Of a DNA stretch of 64,000 bases, positions 1 through 12,100 are shown piece after piece. The DNA is from Dactylis glomerata. Taxonomy: Eukaryota > Streptophyta > Magnoliopsida > Poales > Poaceae. How positions within the stretch are numbered: position 1 is the stretch's first letter; the number at the start of each line of letters is the position of its first letter. The translations under genes were made by a program, and so were the position numbers. Below the pieces are notes generated by a model. That model saw only the letters and a list, made by a program, of their open reading frames with translations, did no database searches and was not told where the DNA came from. The stretch is from positions 1,860,001 to 1,924,000 of the forward strand of contig QXEO01000411.1 of NCBI GenBank assembly GCA_007115705.1, written 5' to 3'.

Positions 1-415
1 TCCGCCCCTACCGTAAAAGACCTCTTGGAGTAAGAAACAATCAATTTAGGACCTCGACACTGAAATTCAACAGCAGCCGTGCGGATGAGAGCTCTGAACT
101 TATAAAGAAAGACGTTTAAGTGGAATTATTTGGCCATCTAAATGTTCTCCACGCACTACCGCAAATTCTTCACCTTGCTAAGCACCCGATTCAATCAAAA
201 TCTGCCTTTACGTGGAATATACATAGCGTTATGATAGCCCTCCCACAAACTTAAAATTGGCAATCCGGACAGAGAAACCCCGAAATGATTTGAAATCGGC
301 AACATATACCTGAGTAATCCTCTAGAGCTTCATATGACGAATCTCTACAATTGATTGCCGAGCAATATAAAAACCAAAATAATCAAAAGGGTGAGGGGTG
401 ATGCTGTGGCGTTAC
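1..415 (-). other. Intron-like sequence downstream of the putative exon at 416-650
   Basis: On the minus strand this follows a splice-donor-like GTAACG directly after the possible transit-peptide exon. It is AT-richer than the exon and has no long open frame. Several AG acceptors occur, but none I tried opens a frame long enough to call a second exon. It could be the first intron of a gene continuing beyond the left edge, or plain intergenic DNA. Confidence 0.3.
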
Positions 416-650
416 CTTGAGGAGACGGAGGCGGTGGCTCGGAGGAGGGCGGCAAGGGTCTGGCAGCGCTCGGACAGCGGAAGCTGGGCCAAGAACGGAT
501 GCCACGGCCCAAGGGAAGAAGAGAAAACACGGCTGACGGCGGTGGTGTTGACTTGAAGCGGAGGCGGGAAGGACGGACTGGTGAGAGGGCAGAGCAGGTG
601 CAGGTGGAGGAGGGGAATGGTGGAAGAGGATGGGAGCTCGTCGTTGCCAT
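416..650 (-). CDS. Putative first exon of a nuclear gene for a plastid-targeted protein (partial)
   Basis: The minus strand opens with ATG at 650 in a good plant start context (CCATGGCAACG) and encodes 78 residues. They begin MATTSSHPL and are rich in Ser, Thr, Pro and Arg with almost no acidic residues until the end, the usual composition of a chloroplast transit peptide. The frame ends at CAAG followed by GTAACG, a plausible splice donor at 415. An in-frame upstream ATG at 728 would add 26 residues, but its context is poorer. The mature protein is not visible, so no function can be assigned. The high GC content and lack of similarity to the surrounding transposons are consistent with a real gene edge; a chance ORF in GC-rich DNA remains possible. 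Confidence 0.4.
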
Positions 651-1418
651 GGGGAGAGAAGGTGGGTGGGGAACTGGGGATGGGACGAGACAGAACCTAG
701 CGCTACTCTCTGCCTGCCCAACCAGCACCCATGGATCCAGACGGAGGAATGGGATGGTGTCAGATGCTCAGCTCCTTCCAAACTTTGCATTTCGCCCCCG
801 AAAACTGTGGTCCTTCCAATCGCACTTGCTCTTCTAGTCCTCTTTAGAGTCCAACAGGCCCTCGATAATCTCGCACCCTAAAAAAGTTTTACAGCAAATT
901 TGTTTTGCTGGACGCGGGCGTGGCTGGATGTCTAAAAAAATATCGGTTTTACTATTTCTCAGTAGACTAAGAAATAGTTTAGGGCTTAGTAAAATTTTAA
1001 ACTATTAGATTTGTATTGTGATTCGTGCAATTGAGTTACAAATTGAGTTGCAACTGAGATTTTTTCAGTTGCAAGTGATGTTGCAATTAGGAACCATACA
1101 TCCGGACCGTTGAATTACTTCGTTATTCGTGTTAATAGTGAGTTACAATATGAGTTACAACTAAGATGTGATGACGTCATTCAACTGAGCCATAAGCTAT
1201 TGCTCAGTAGACTGAGTCTTAGACACACCCAAAAAATATTGCGCGCGGATAGAAGGGTTTTTCAGACGGCGCCACAAAGAGCTTTTGGTGCAAATTTGTA
1301 TTAAACATAGATCAAATGTAGCAATTAAAATAGATTTAAAAAGCGGATATATTATAAACACGATAAACGAAACTAAGAATTGCAATAAATTAAACTACGA
1401 TAATCTAAAACGAAACAT
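651..1418. other. Anonymous DNA; AT-rich part with small inverted repeats
   Basis: The part up to about 880 would be the upstream region of the putative minus-strand exon. From 900 to 1300 the sequence is AT-rich with repeated phrases such as GAGTTACAA and GTTGCAA. A perfect inverted repeat, ACTATTTCT with AGAAATAGT, lies at 951-978. It resembles small non-autonomous DNA transposon sequence, but I could not define termini or a target-site duplication. Confidence 0.3.
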
Positions 1419-1947
1419 CTAGTCCTCGAAATCAAAATCAAAGTCGGAGTCCGATGAACTCGACATGGTGGAGCAAAACAGATCCTCCCACCGAGGTTCG
1501 TTATCATCGAGGGTGTTGTGTCCATTCAACTCCAACTGCGCCTCGATGACCGCCATGCGCTCTCGCTTCGTGCGCCTCGCGGCACTGCGTGCTTGCTTCG
1601 TAACCTCGCGCTCCGCTTGCTTCTGCGTGTAGAATTCGCGCTCGTCGATGACGTCCCGAGAGAAGCTCTCCCGCCATGCTACCATGGCGCGCTCGTCCCA
1701 CTCGACGATGGCGAGCTGTCGCTAGCGCTGGCGGTGGCGCTACCTCTCCTCGGCGGTCACAAGGCGAGGTGGAGGCACCAGCATCTCCGCTTGGGCGACG
1801 GAGGTCACGTCATGGAAGATGAGGTCGCGCCACGGACGGCCGAGGTGCCACGTCTCCGCATCATAGGCGCGTGCGGCCTCGTGCACGGTCTCAAAGACCC
1901 CGAGGGACAGGCAGTAGTCGGCAGCGCAGTTGACGTTGTCGGCCGGC
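1419..1947 (-). pseudogene. AP2/ERF-domain gene fragment, decayed
   Basis: Read on the minus strand, one frame runs from about 1947 to a stop at 1419. It starts inside the C-terminal half of an AP2 domain, with the typical phrase GVFETVHEAARAYDAETWHL and then LGRPWRDL. A basic Arg/Lys/Ala-rich helix and an acidic serine/aspartate tail (SSSSDSDFDFDFED) follow. Two in-frame TAG codons at 1740-1742 and 1722-1724 interrupt it, and the N-terminal half of the DNA-binding domain is missing. Short single-AP2 proteins with this basic middle and acidic tail are, from memory, a greatly expanded family in wheat and relatives, often near transposons. The truncation and stops argue against function. Confidence 0.65.
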
Positions 1948-1985
1948 AGGGTGATGAGCTCGTTTTCCTATGCAACCACAGCTGT

Positions 1986-3648
1986 TAAACCTGAATCAAC
2001 AACCCGGGCTAGTGTAGTACTAACAGCGACAAATATCTCCCAGTATGTATCGTCCCTTAGGTGCTATACCGAATGGTATCCACTCTTACCCCATAGCCAC
2101 GTTATCAATGCGGCCACGTTCACATCCAAAACGATGTTTGGAAATATCTACCTATAAGTTGCTAAGTAAACGGTAATAAGGCAATGGTTTAAACTACTAC
2201 TACTACTACTGGAAGGAAACTAGTGCAGAAGTAAATACTAATTATGTAGAAGGATGAATGCAATGAGAGGTTTAAGTGTAAGGGATTCAGTTCATGATGA
2301 TAGTGAATGTACCGAATCGAATAAGTGGAGTATGTGAATTGCCACGCTTCATATGAGATATGCAAGTTGGCAAGCAACCCATGATTAATTAGAATCAATA
2401 GGGCAGTTCTCATCCAACACTCATGATTGTACAGTGCATCGCTAAGCAGCCCTTGCTATGCGCTGTGATGAAGGTTGTGAGACCGAATCATTGCTTTAAA
2501 CTCTATGGTTCCTTGTTGTTCCTCGAGAAATACTAGCTCCCCTTTGGTTACTACCCTGTCACTAGGTAGATCGTCGGTTTATTAATAAACATGTTCTTAT
2601 CTATGAGGTTCCTATGATCATGTTGCCCGGATCCTTATTAATAGACAACAAGCATTACGCACACATAGATAGTCACCATTGCATAATAATAATATTAATC
2701 ACAATCACAAATACATGAAGAGTATAGGTACATAACATCTCACCAATCACTTACAAATCCCCAGACTTAAGGGGTTCATGCCAAGATACAACCTATCAAG
2801 GAGACCTTAATGGGGAAGGAGGAAGAGGCCACGGTGATGAAGATGGTGATGGCGGCGGCAGCATAGGGGCCGCAGCCCAGTAGGGGCTCCTCCCGGTCTT
2901 CCTTCAAGGTTGAGGTCTTGGATGTGGTGAAGATCTAGATCTTGATGGAGGTATGATGGCGGCAGAGCTTCGCTATGGATGAATATGATAAGGATGGAGA
3001 GGATTGACTCTGGTGGTTCTCCTTCCTTCTTTATATAGGCCTAGGAGGGCCCCTAGGACCTCCCAATACCGTCCATATGACTTGGGGGAACCCTAGGATC
3101 CAACGGTGGCCAAAACAGTGAAGAAACGCGCCTGTTCTGGCGGTTTCTGTCGTTCCCAACCCGTGATACGGGCAGCGATCGACCAGGACGCGCCCGTATG
3201 GTTTCTCTTTGAACTTTCAGATATCCGCAGTAAAATGGTCGTTGTTTCCTCATACGGACTCCATTTTTGTTGTTCTTTGGCTCGCTGAAATCATACGGAC
3301 AAGGGCTACAACACCATGGTCTTGGATTTGTATTTTGTTATTGTGGAAAAATCCACTTTTTCCACAATCCAGATGGCTGTCTGGTGGATGCAGCTCCTCC
3401 ATATTTGCACCTCCTTTGTTTCCCTTTCCTTGTTGCATTCATAATTGCACCTTGCACCTACATACATAGCAAATACAAGGAAAACTAATAAAATCCTAAT
3501 AAAACTAATAATTGTGCAACACTCACTGAAAATGAAAGAGAACTTGTAAACATGCATCAATGGCATAGTATGAACTAGATGGAGTATGATATGAGTGGCA
3601 AGTAGCACATTTTACATGACTAAAATATGTTGTAAAATACACTCATCA
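1986..3648 (-). repeat. 3' LTR of a minus-strand Gypsy element (left end approximate)
   Basis: On the minus strand the LTR starts at 3648 with TGATGAGTG, directly after a polypurine tract, which fixes the orientation. A TATA box (CTATATAAAG, around 3035) sits just downstream of a CCTAGG...CCTAGG inverted repeat, so U3 runs from 3648 to about 3035 and transcription would run leftward. The left boundary is only estimated: similar low-GC sequence continues to about 1986 before the AP2 fragment, and I found no target-site duplication. A (CTA)6 microsatellite lies near 2195. The sequence differs from the LTR at 39656-41173, so the two are not a pair. Confidence 0.5.
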
Positions 3649-4242
3649 ACATCCCCGAGCTTAGACTTTGCTCGCCCTCGAGCAAGAAAGTCGATAATAA
3701 CTTCATGGTATCATCTACTCCCTCCGATCGGAAATAACTGTCAGAGACTTAGTATAAACTTTGTACTAAGCTAGTATAAAATTTCCGACTCTTATTTCTG
3801 ATCTGAGGGAGTAGTTTATTATTTTTAGATCAATGCTTAGTATCCTTATTTTCCGGCATGCTTAAAGTAAGATATAATTTAATCACAAAAAAGGCAACAT
3901 GGGCTCGGCTATGTGATTTCCAAACCACTTAAAGATTAATCAAAACTTCTATGCTCCTTGTCAAAAGTAAATCTAGCTTGCAAGAAAACTTGTAATCCTT
4001 CTATATTGCATTTTTTATTGTATCTTGCATTCTCACTTTTGTGAGGTAAAAATGTAATCAAGCGCGAGAGATCATGTTAAAAAAACATAGCATTTGGATC
4101 ACCCATATCAATAAGTCAAGGCTAATCAAACACTTCCTTTCCATTCTTTGTCTTTCTAAAACCTTTAGTTTTTAAGTAACGAGATGATGCCAAATCTTCA
4201 GTGCGTTTAATCAGACTGTGAGCGCCACTTGGATATATCTTG
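3649..4242 (-). other. Polypurine tract and 3' internal non-coding region of a minus-strand Gypsy element
   Basis: Immediately inside the LTR, the minus strand reads CTCGAGGGCGAGCAAAG and then TAAGCTCGGGGATG, the usual Athila-type pre-LTR tract. Beyond it lies AT-rich sequence without coding potential, interrupted by a Stowaway MITE. It stops at the TAA target site of the Harbinger element and presumably resumes at 26215. Confidence 0.55.
3718..3811. mobile_element. Stowaway-type MITE (Tc1/Mariner)
   Basis: The element is 94 bp and begins and ends with inverted repeats of about 20 bp (CTCCCTCCGATCGGAAATAA and, inverted, CTCCCTCAGATCAGAAATAA). It is flanked on both sides by TA (3716-3717 and 3812-3813), the Stowaway target duplication. 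The centre holds the palindromic phrase TTAGTATAAACTTTGTACTAAG. It has no coding capacity and would need a mariner transposase supplied elsewhere. Confidence 0.92.
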
Positions 4243-4521
4243 TAAGAGCATCTCCAGCCGTTGGCGCTTCCCATGGACAAATTCGGCGATAAATAGCGTC
4301 GGATTGGACGAAACTTTGATGTGAGGAGCGCCGAACTTCCAGCCGTCTCCCCAGGTAGACGCCCAAAGATTGGCGATTTTGGCTTATTTTTACAAATAAA
4401 TATTACAGTTCGGCAAATTTGATAAAGTTTGCCAATATTTAGCTTATTTTTACAAATAAATGTTCCAGTTCAACAAAACAAGCAAATAATTTGACAAGTT
4501 TTCAAACAAATCAAATGGAAA

Positions 4522-5059
4522 CTAGTTGGTGTTGCCTCGAAGCCTCCATATGTGATCCACCAGATCATCCTGCATCAGTTGATGCATTGTGGAGTCTTGA
4601 ATCTCCTGACGCATAGCGATGAATGCAGCCCACGATGCCGGCACCTAGTGATTAGGCTGTGCAAGAAGACCCTCTCTCTCATATGGTGCAGCTTGTTCAC
4701 TCAGAGGAACCGAATACTTTCGCTCATTCTCAATAATCATGTTGTGTAAGCACACACAATGGTTCATCACCTCCCATATCTGATCTTTGGACCAACTCAT
4801 AGCGGGGAACCGGACTACAGTAAATCTCTACTAGAGGACACCAAATGCATGCTCGGCATCCTTTCGGCAACCTTCTTGTGCCTTGACAAACTCCACCTCC
4901 TTTAGGAGGACGGGGCTTGAGATAGTCTTCACAAATGTTGCCCACTTTGGATAGATACCGTCTGCAAGATAGTATCTCTTGTTGTAGTGCCGACCATTGA
5001 TCACAAAGTCAACCGGGGGAGCATGACCCTCAACAAGCTTGGAGAAGATCGGCGAGCAC
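4522..5059 (-). pseudogene. Harbinger transposase, C-terminal part
   Basis: This is the downstream half of the gene begun at 25758. Minus-strand reading shows the second catalytic Asp region (YYLADGIYPKW) and the Glu-bearing phrase KDAEHAFGVL, as expected for a DDE_Tnp_4 type transposase. The frame ends with TAG at 4522-4524 shortly before the left terminal repeat. An in-frame stop follows the AEHAFGVL phrase and another lies further on. The part is separated from its N-terminal half by the Gypsy insertion at 5060. Confidence 0.85.
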
Positions 5060-6456
5060 TGATACGTCCAAAACGTATCTACTTTCCCGAATACTTTTGC
5101 TATTGTTTCTCCTCTAATTTATGTGTTATGAATACAACTAACACGGACTAACGCTGTTTTCAGCAGAATTGCTCTGGTGTCTCATTTTTGTGCAGAAATC
5201 CAACTTTTAGTAAAAATTCGGGAAAAAATGGCAAAAATCCTATTTCACCAGAAGACCCACGGAGCCAGAAGACGAGACGGAGGGGAGGCACGAGGCCTCC
5301 ACACACACAGGGGGCGTGGCCTAGCCCTGGCCGCGCTCACCTGGTGTGAGAGCGGCTCGGCCGTCTCCTCGACCTCTCCTTCCGCCTACATATACCCCTT
5401 GACCTGAAAATATCGGGGAGACGGCGTTTTTCCCAGATAGAGTTCCGCTACGCCGCCACCATCAGAAATCGCGATTCGGAACCAGAAACTCCGTTCTGGC
5501 ACCCTGCCGAGACGGGGATTTGGAGGAGATCTTCATCACCATCATCACCGCGTCACTCCATCGACCATCCATGACTCCCCCATCCATGTGTGAGTAATTC
5601 CCCCGCTGTAGGTGAGGGGATGGTAGGGATTGGATGAGATTGTTCATGTAATTTGATATGAGATTGTTAGGGCATAGTGCCTAGTATCTTTATTTAGTGC
5701 CTATGACATTGTTGTAACTTGTTGTGCTTAATGCTTGTCACTTTGGGCCCGAGTGCCATGATTTCAGATCTGAACATGTTATTATTTCTATGATGATACT
5801 TGTTGTTTATGGTCTTACCTACAAGTTGTATACACATATTGTTGTCCAGAACCCGAGGCCCCAAAGTGACAGAAATTGGGATAACCGGAGAGGATGGCTA
5901 TGATGTGAGGATCACATGTGTTCACCGAGTGTTAATGCTTTGCTCTGGTACTTTATTAAAAGGAGTACCTTAATTACCAGTAGTTTCCCTTGAGGCCCTG
6001 CTGCAACAGGCTGGTAGGACAAAAGATGTTGTGCAAGTTTCTCCTTGTGAGCACGTACGACTATATACGGAACACATGCCTATGATTGTTAGTACTAGGA
6101 TGCTTTATCATTATTTATCTGTAATGCCCATGTCTCATTGATTTCATGAATTATCTTATCCATGCAACACCCGTACATCTATCCCTATGCCTATTGTATT
6201 TGTTCCTACTGTTTACTATTGCTACTATTACCGCTGTTGTTTTACTACTGCTATTACTGTTTCACTCCTATTACCACTATAAAACTGTTGCTACTAATAA
6301 ACCACTGCGAGCAAGACTGTTTCCAGGTGCAGCTGAATTGACAACTCATCTGTTAAGGCTTACATATATTCTTTGGCTCCCCTTGTGTCGAATCAATAAA
6401 TTTGGGTTTTACTTCCCTCGAAGACTGTTGCGATCCCCTATACTTGTGGGTCATCA
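5060..6456 (+). repeat. 5' LTR of the Gypsy element
   Basis: This 1397-bp LTR starts TGATACGTCC and ends GGGTCATCA. The start contains the short palindrome GATACGT-ccaaa-ACGTATC. A GC-rich imperfect palindrome near 5312-5338 and a TATA-like CATATACC near 5389 mark the promoter. In the first 180 bases I count about ten differences from the 3' LTR, so the insertion is not very young. Confidence 0.9.
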
Positions 6457-6467
6457 AGACTATTTTC

Positions 6468-6485
6468 TGGCGCCGTTGCCGGGGA
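6468..6485 (+). other. Primer binding site, complementary to tRNA-Asp(GTC)
   Basis: TGGCGCCGTTGCCGGGGA lies 11 bases after the 5' LTR. It is the complement of the 3' end of plant tRNA-Asp (recalled, ending CCCCGGCAACGGCGCCA). The same 18-mer starts the other plus-strand Gypsy elements at 33465 and 61181. Confidence 0.85.
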
Positions 6486-6544
6486 GCATAGCTTTATTTG
6501 TAAGTTCACTTGGTATTCATATTGTTCGCTGCAATCCTTTCATC

Positions 6545-9105
6545 ATGGGTAAACCTCGTGATGGAAAAGTTCCTATATTGCCATCCACTACAAGAAGAGG
6601 TACAACTCTCAACACTTCTGTTGCTCTTGATTCGCCATCTGTTATGAGTAAGTTGCTTACACCACCACATGCACACGCTACTGCTACTACTTTTGCTGAG
6701 TTTGAAAATGCCACTGATAATCTAGATGATGCTTCTACTGTGCTTGATGAGAGTGGTTCACTAGGTTCCTTTTTAGATGCTACAATTGCTAGAGCTAAGT
6801 TGGGAAACACCACTGTTACACTTGTTAGTTCACCTGAGTCTAGGGAATGTCCTAGTGATGACTTTGATGATGCTTATATTGAGCTTAATGATGATTTTAT
6901 TGCTGAAGCATGTGCTACTCGTAATGGTGCTGATGTTAAAGAACTTCTTGCAAGACGTACTGTTAGATATAAATTGTCTCCTGATCCTAAGTTTGCTGCT
7001 TCTCCCATAAATATTAGAGACAAGGATTATGATTTCTCTTTGGATTTATCTTACATATCTATTGTAGAGAAAACTCCATTTTGTGGTACTGAGAATGAGA
7101 GTGCTATGGAGCACATGAATGAGCTTGCTACTTTGAGTAATTTGTTTTCTGATGATATTAAGCTTCACACTTATTTTGTTGCTAAGATTTTTCCTTTCTC
7201 GTTGAAAGATGCAGCTAAAACTTGGTTTAATAGTTTGTCTCCTGGATCTCTTAATAGTCCTATTGCTTTGGTTAATGCTTTCTTTCAGAAATATTTTCCT
7301 GCTAGTGCTCAACATGCTGCTGTGCAGAAAATCTTTGATTTTGAACAGGGAAAAGGAGAGATATTGCCTGAATCTTGGACAAGGTTTTGTTCTTTAATTA
7401 GAGCTTTGCCTAAAGAGCCATTGCCTAAAAATGAACTCCTTGATATATTTTATAATAGACTGACTGATGAATCTAAGACATATCTGGATAGTTGTGCTAG
7501 TTGTGTTTTCAGGGAAAGAACTCCGGCTGAAGCTGAAGAACTAATGGCTAAAATAAGCCGGAATCATGATGATTGGACTCTAGTTGAGCCAACACCAGCA
7601 CCAACACATGCGCCATCTACAGAGCCTACGCCGAAGAAGAGAGGGATGATTGAATTAAATGATGAAGTGATGAGGGAAGCCAAGAAATCTCTAAAGGAGA
7701 AAGGTATTAAATCCAAAGATGTGAAGAATTTACCTCCTATAGAAGAATTATGTAAGCCAATCCCTCACTCATCTACTATTGAGGTACACTCTCTCCAACG
7801 TTTTGATGAAAGAGATATTCCTTATTCTAAACCTCCTGATCAATGCTTAGATGAATTTGATAATTTTATTGTTAAGCAAAATAATTTTAATAGAATGGTG
7901 CAGAATCATTTGTTGGAAAATTCTAGAGCTATTAACAAGTTGCAGGATATTGTGGAGAGAACCTCCAATGATGTGAAGATACTTGTTAAACATTTTCAAA
8001 TGGTTCAAACACAAATTGATCAGCTTACCAAGGTGCAAAAAGACTTGCTAGTTAATGCCGCAAGAGAGAAGCAAGCATGTGAAATACGCACAAGAGGTGG
8101 TGCTACCACTCAAGACCCCTTATATCCTGAAGGACATCCTAATAGGATCGAGCAAGATTCTCAATGTACTTCAAGTGATGATATTCCTTCCAAGAAGAAG
8201 AAGAAGAAGAAGAAGAAGCATAAAACAACTGCAGAATCATCTGATGCAGGTAAAGATCCTAACAGTGTTTCTATTTCTGATGCTGAAACTGAACGAGGTA
8301 ATGCTTCCGATAAAGAAGAAGTTGAAGAGGAACCAGAAAAGATTGATAAGAATGCGAAGTACACCAAAGAAGACTTCATTGCCAACAAGCATAGTAATGA
8401 GAGAGAACCTTGGGTACAGAAACCAATGCCTTTTCCTGGTAAGAAACACAAGTCCAAGGAAGAAGAACACTACAACAGGTTTTGTGAATGGATGAGACCT
8501 TTATTTTTGCAAATTCCTTTGACTGATGCTATTAGAATGCCTCCTTATGCAAAGTATATGGAAGATATTGTTACTAACAAAAGGAAGATTCCTAATGAGG
8601 AAATTTCCACTTTACTTGCTAATTATTCTTTTGATGGTAAAGTTCTGGAGAAGCTTGGAGATCCCGGTATACCAACTATTCCTTGCTCCATTAAAAATAA
8701 CTATGTTAGAACTGCTTTATGTGATTTGGGAGCTGGAGTTAGTGTCATGCCTTTTTCTCTTTATAAGAGACTTGATCTAGAAAAATTGGTATCAACTGAT
8801 ATATCTTTGCAGATGGCTGATAAGTCTACTACTATTCCTATTGGTATATGTGAAAATTTTCTTGTTCAAGTTGCTAATAGTTGTTTGATATTAACTGATT
8901 TTGTTGTGTTGGAAATGCATGAAGATGATAATATGTCTATTATTCTTGGGAGACTCTTTCTAAACACTGCAGGTGCTATTATTAATTGCAATCAAGGAAA
9001 AGTAACTTTTAATGTCAATGACAAAGAGTATATGGTTTATTTTCCAAAGAAGATTGATAGAAAGAATGCTCTAAATTCCATCAAGCATGTTGAGACCATC
9101 AAAGT
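6545..9105 (+). CDS. Gag-protease polyprotein of the Gypsy element (interrupted by the LARD)
   Basis: The likely start is the ATG at 6545 (MGKPRDGK), the first after the primer site. The frame is open upstream into the LTR, but that part is hydrophobic and LTR-derived. Residues of roughly 190-340 match the capsid-like retrotransposon gag domain (KDAAKTWFNSL, then FFQKYFP). A run of at least nine lysines encoded by pure AAG follows near residue 550. Around residue 727 comes an aspartic protease core (CDLGAGVSVMP), and further on ILGRLFLNTAGAIINC. No CCHC zinc knuckle is visible. The frame is open for 853 codons until the LARD insertion and continues for 30 more codons after it (19538-19628). 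Confidence 0.85.
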
Positions 9106-12100
9106 TGTAACATCCCCAGGTTTTATCAAATTTTGGGGGAATTTTTTTGCTTTTGTTTTGTATGCATTGATTGGAAATTCAGAAGGATTTAAAACTTTTT
9201 GAGCTTATTTAAAAGCTTTGTCATAAAACCATTTCAAACTTCCTATTAGTTATTGAAGAACTTCTTTGAGAAAACCAAATATCCTAATATTATTTTCCTT
9301 CTTTCTTATTCCAACTTATGCAAGCTTGCTTGCAAAGGAAAGAATTACCCATGTGTTTATAAAGACTGCATTTCAAAAACTATGATAGAGAATGATTCCC
9401 AATTATTATTTTATAAAGTATTATTCTCCTATTTTCAAAAGATTTATTCTCAAACCCTAGTTCTATTTTTGTTATGCAAGCAAAGTCCCTTTTGCTAAGT
9501 TCATAAAGTTTTATTGGAAATCTGCATTTATTTTGAAAACATATTTCCTAATGGTTTAAAACATTGTGTTGATTTATAGAAAATTACTGAAAGTGGTTTG
9601 AATTGTTTTTAAGCATTTTTGCAAATTATATGAAAGAAATAGAAATCAAAAAATAGAAAAAAGGGAAAAATAAATAAAAAAGGAAGAAAAGGCCACGGGG
9701 AAACCGAACCGGCCCGAGCCAGATTCGGCCCACGGCCCATTCCGGCGAAACCCGAAGGGGTATGCCCTTCTCTCCTATCACTCGCTGACATCCCGGTCCC
9801 ACCTGTCGGGTTCGTCTTCCCCGCAATCTTCTCCCCTTTTCTCTCAGGAAATAGTCGCCGGCGTTTACTCCCCCGCTGTAATCTCATGCACTAAATGTCC
9901 ATCAAGACCCGACCTATAAAAGCCCCAGCACTCCTTCCTCGCCTCCCTTTTTCTCTTTCGCCGATTTCGTCTCAAGCCGACGAAATTCGTCGCCGGACTC
10001 CGCCCCACCTGCAGGTATCTCCGGTCGATTCCGACCTTGCCAGTAAGCCCCCGTCCTCCTCTTCTCCCCTATCTGCTTCCGCACGACGTGGTGCTCCTCC
10101 TCATGCCCTTTGTTCTCCCACACCTGCAGAAGATCGAGTGCAACCTCGATGACCGAAGCACACCTGCCACCATCGACGTCTCCAGCCGCCTCCCTTTCCC
10201 TCGGCAGGACGAAATCGAGATCGGCGATCACGTATCCGAGACCACCGCGTCACGTAGAGCATCGTCGCGTCCTCGCCGACATCCAGAAGCCACCGGAACC
10301 TCGCCGTTCTTCGAACCAGAGCCGCCTCGCCGGTGAACCTCGCCAGAAACCTAACTCAGTAAGGTGAGCCCCCCTTCGCTTTAACCCCGACCGTCGGATC
10401 TCAATCTCACAGATCAGAACAAAACACTTAAGTGAAGGGGTACCAAGTGATCTGGGACGTCCAGATCTCATTAGATCCAACAGCCTCAATTCGCGATCCG
10501 AACGAACCGGTACCAACGAATACCATCACGCCACGTGGCCTTCCCAGATTCAAACCGATTTTAAAAATAGAAATTTGAATCAGATTTCATCCAAAACTTT
10601 GATAATTCATATCTTTTGATTTGTAACTCAAAAATTAACAAATAATATATCATTGGAATCCTTAGAATGTGTAGAATCCATTAGTGCACAAAAACTTCAT
10701 AGTTTCAGTATTTAATTTGAATTTATTTTCAAATTGAATCAAACCTTCTGTTAGCTTGTTAAATTCATATATTTTATTCTAAGCATCCAAAAATCGCAAA
10801 TTTGTAGTCTCTGGAATCCTCTCATCTTGTAGAACATCATAGGATCAAGAAACATCAAAGTTGTTACGTGCACACACATTGTGCATTCAAATCTATCCAA
10901 ATCACTTATTTGAACATAATTTGATCTCTAAAACTTATTTTTGAATGATTGCAATTGCTATAGCTTTGTTTTACTTCAAGCTATCCTGTAGCAACACAGT
11001 CATAATTTCTTGAACAACTTCACAATTATTCAAATTCAAACATGAGGATTTGAGTAATTACCTTCATAGGTTAATTTCCTTCTTTTCCAGCATTGTTCTC
11101 TAGTGCCATAGTGAGTCCTATGACCATAGCTAGTTATCAAATATCACCATGACTTCACCTTGATCTATATTATGCTTATCTAAATCCACTTGGTCTAATT
11201 CACATATATTCAAATTACAAATGTGTTATTTGAGTAAAGTGTGCTATCCTTCAATCATAGATTCTACTCTTGTTTTATGGTGTTATACCATGATAGCCCC
11301 TAACCATGTCCCAATTTATCCAACCAACCCTCTAAGCCATGATCACAATTATCTTTCACTCATACCCAATCCTATGCCTACTTAATTTTGTTCACATGTA
11401 TTGAACTATTCAACTTGCAAATGTGCTAATTGAGTACTTCAAGCATTCTTAAAACCTAGCCTAGTGCCTAAGTGTGATATATGCTATCTAAAGAATAAAT
11501 GTTGTTACACTTATTCAAATAGTATTGTTGATGCACTAATTGCCACTTATGTGAACTAATTCACATGAGTCATCTCTAAACTCTAACCAAGCTATTACCA
11601 AGCATAAGGTTCTATCCCTTATTGTAATCTTGGAGAATCAATCCTTTCCAATCATTAAACCGTGTCATCCAAACTCTCAACCCATATCTTGTAAGCCAAT
11701 CTTCCAGCCATATCTCTCTCATCACGGAAATCATAAGAACCTTAAAATGTTAAACCAATCCTTTTCATTTGCTTGTCTTGCTTGATTGGTTACCTTGGTG
11801 TGGTGTGTTTACTCTGTATATCTCTATTATAGATTGGTTAGGAGAGCCATACTTTTGTTGAGAGAAGAGAAAAGGGTTTAAGCTTCAAAAGGCAAGTGAC
11901 ACACATTCTTCTACCTATTTTTACTACTGCATTAGTGTTTTTCAGTAGTATGCATGATAGGTTGTTTTCAAAGAAGTTTATGAAATGCTTAGAACCTAGT
12001 AGTGTGTAGCCATCCTTTAAACCCCACTTGATAGGATTGCAAATTTACTTTGGAAAGTGATGCCATGCTTTATTGATGATTTGCTCTGAAAATTAAACTA

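Noticed and set aside
499..837. Plus-strand ORF of 112 codons
   Set aside because: Low-complexity Arg/Gly/Glu-rich shadow of the minus-strand transit-peptide-like exon, with poor start context.
1518..1988. Plus-strand ORF of 156 codons
   Set aside because: Antisense to the AP2-domain pseudogene; its leucine/arginine-rich content is a frame shadow.
6468..6485. Possible tRNA gene
   Set aside because: Only the 18-base complement of a tRNA 3' end is present, as a primer binding site. No tRNA gene was seen in the window.
6146..6544. N-terminal extension of the gag ORF into the LTR
   Set aside because: It runs through LTR sequence and the primer binding site. The hydrophobic residues arise from TTACTATTG-type LTR bases, not a signal peptide.
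9895..10367. Pro/Ser/Arg-rich ORFs in the LARD LTR, repeated in the 3' LTR at 16207-16679
   Set aside because: They lie in the GC-rich leader after the TATA, differ in frame and length between the two LTRs, and match no domain.
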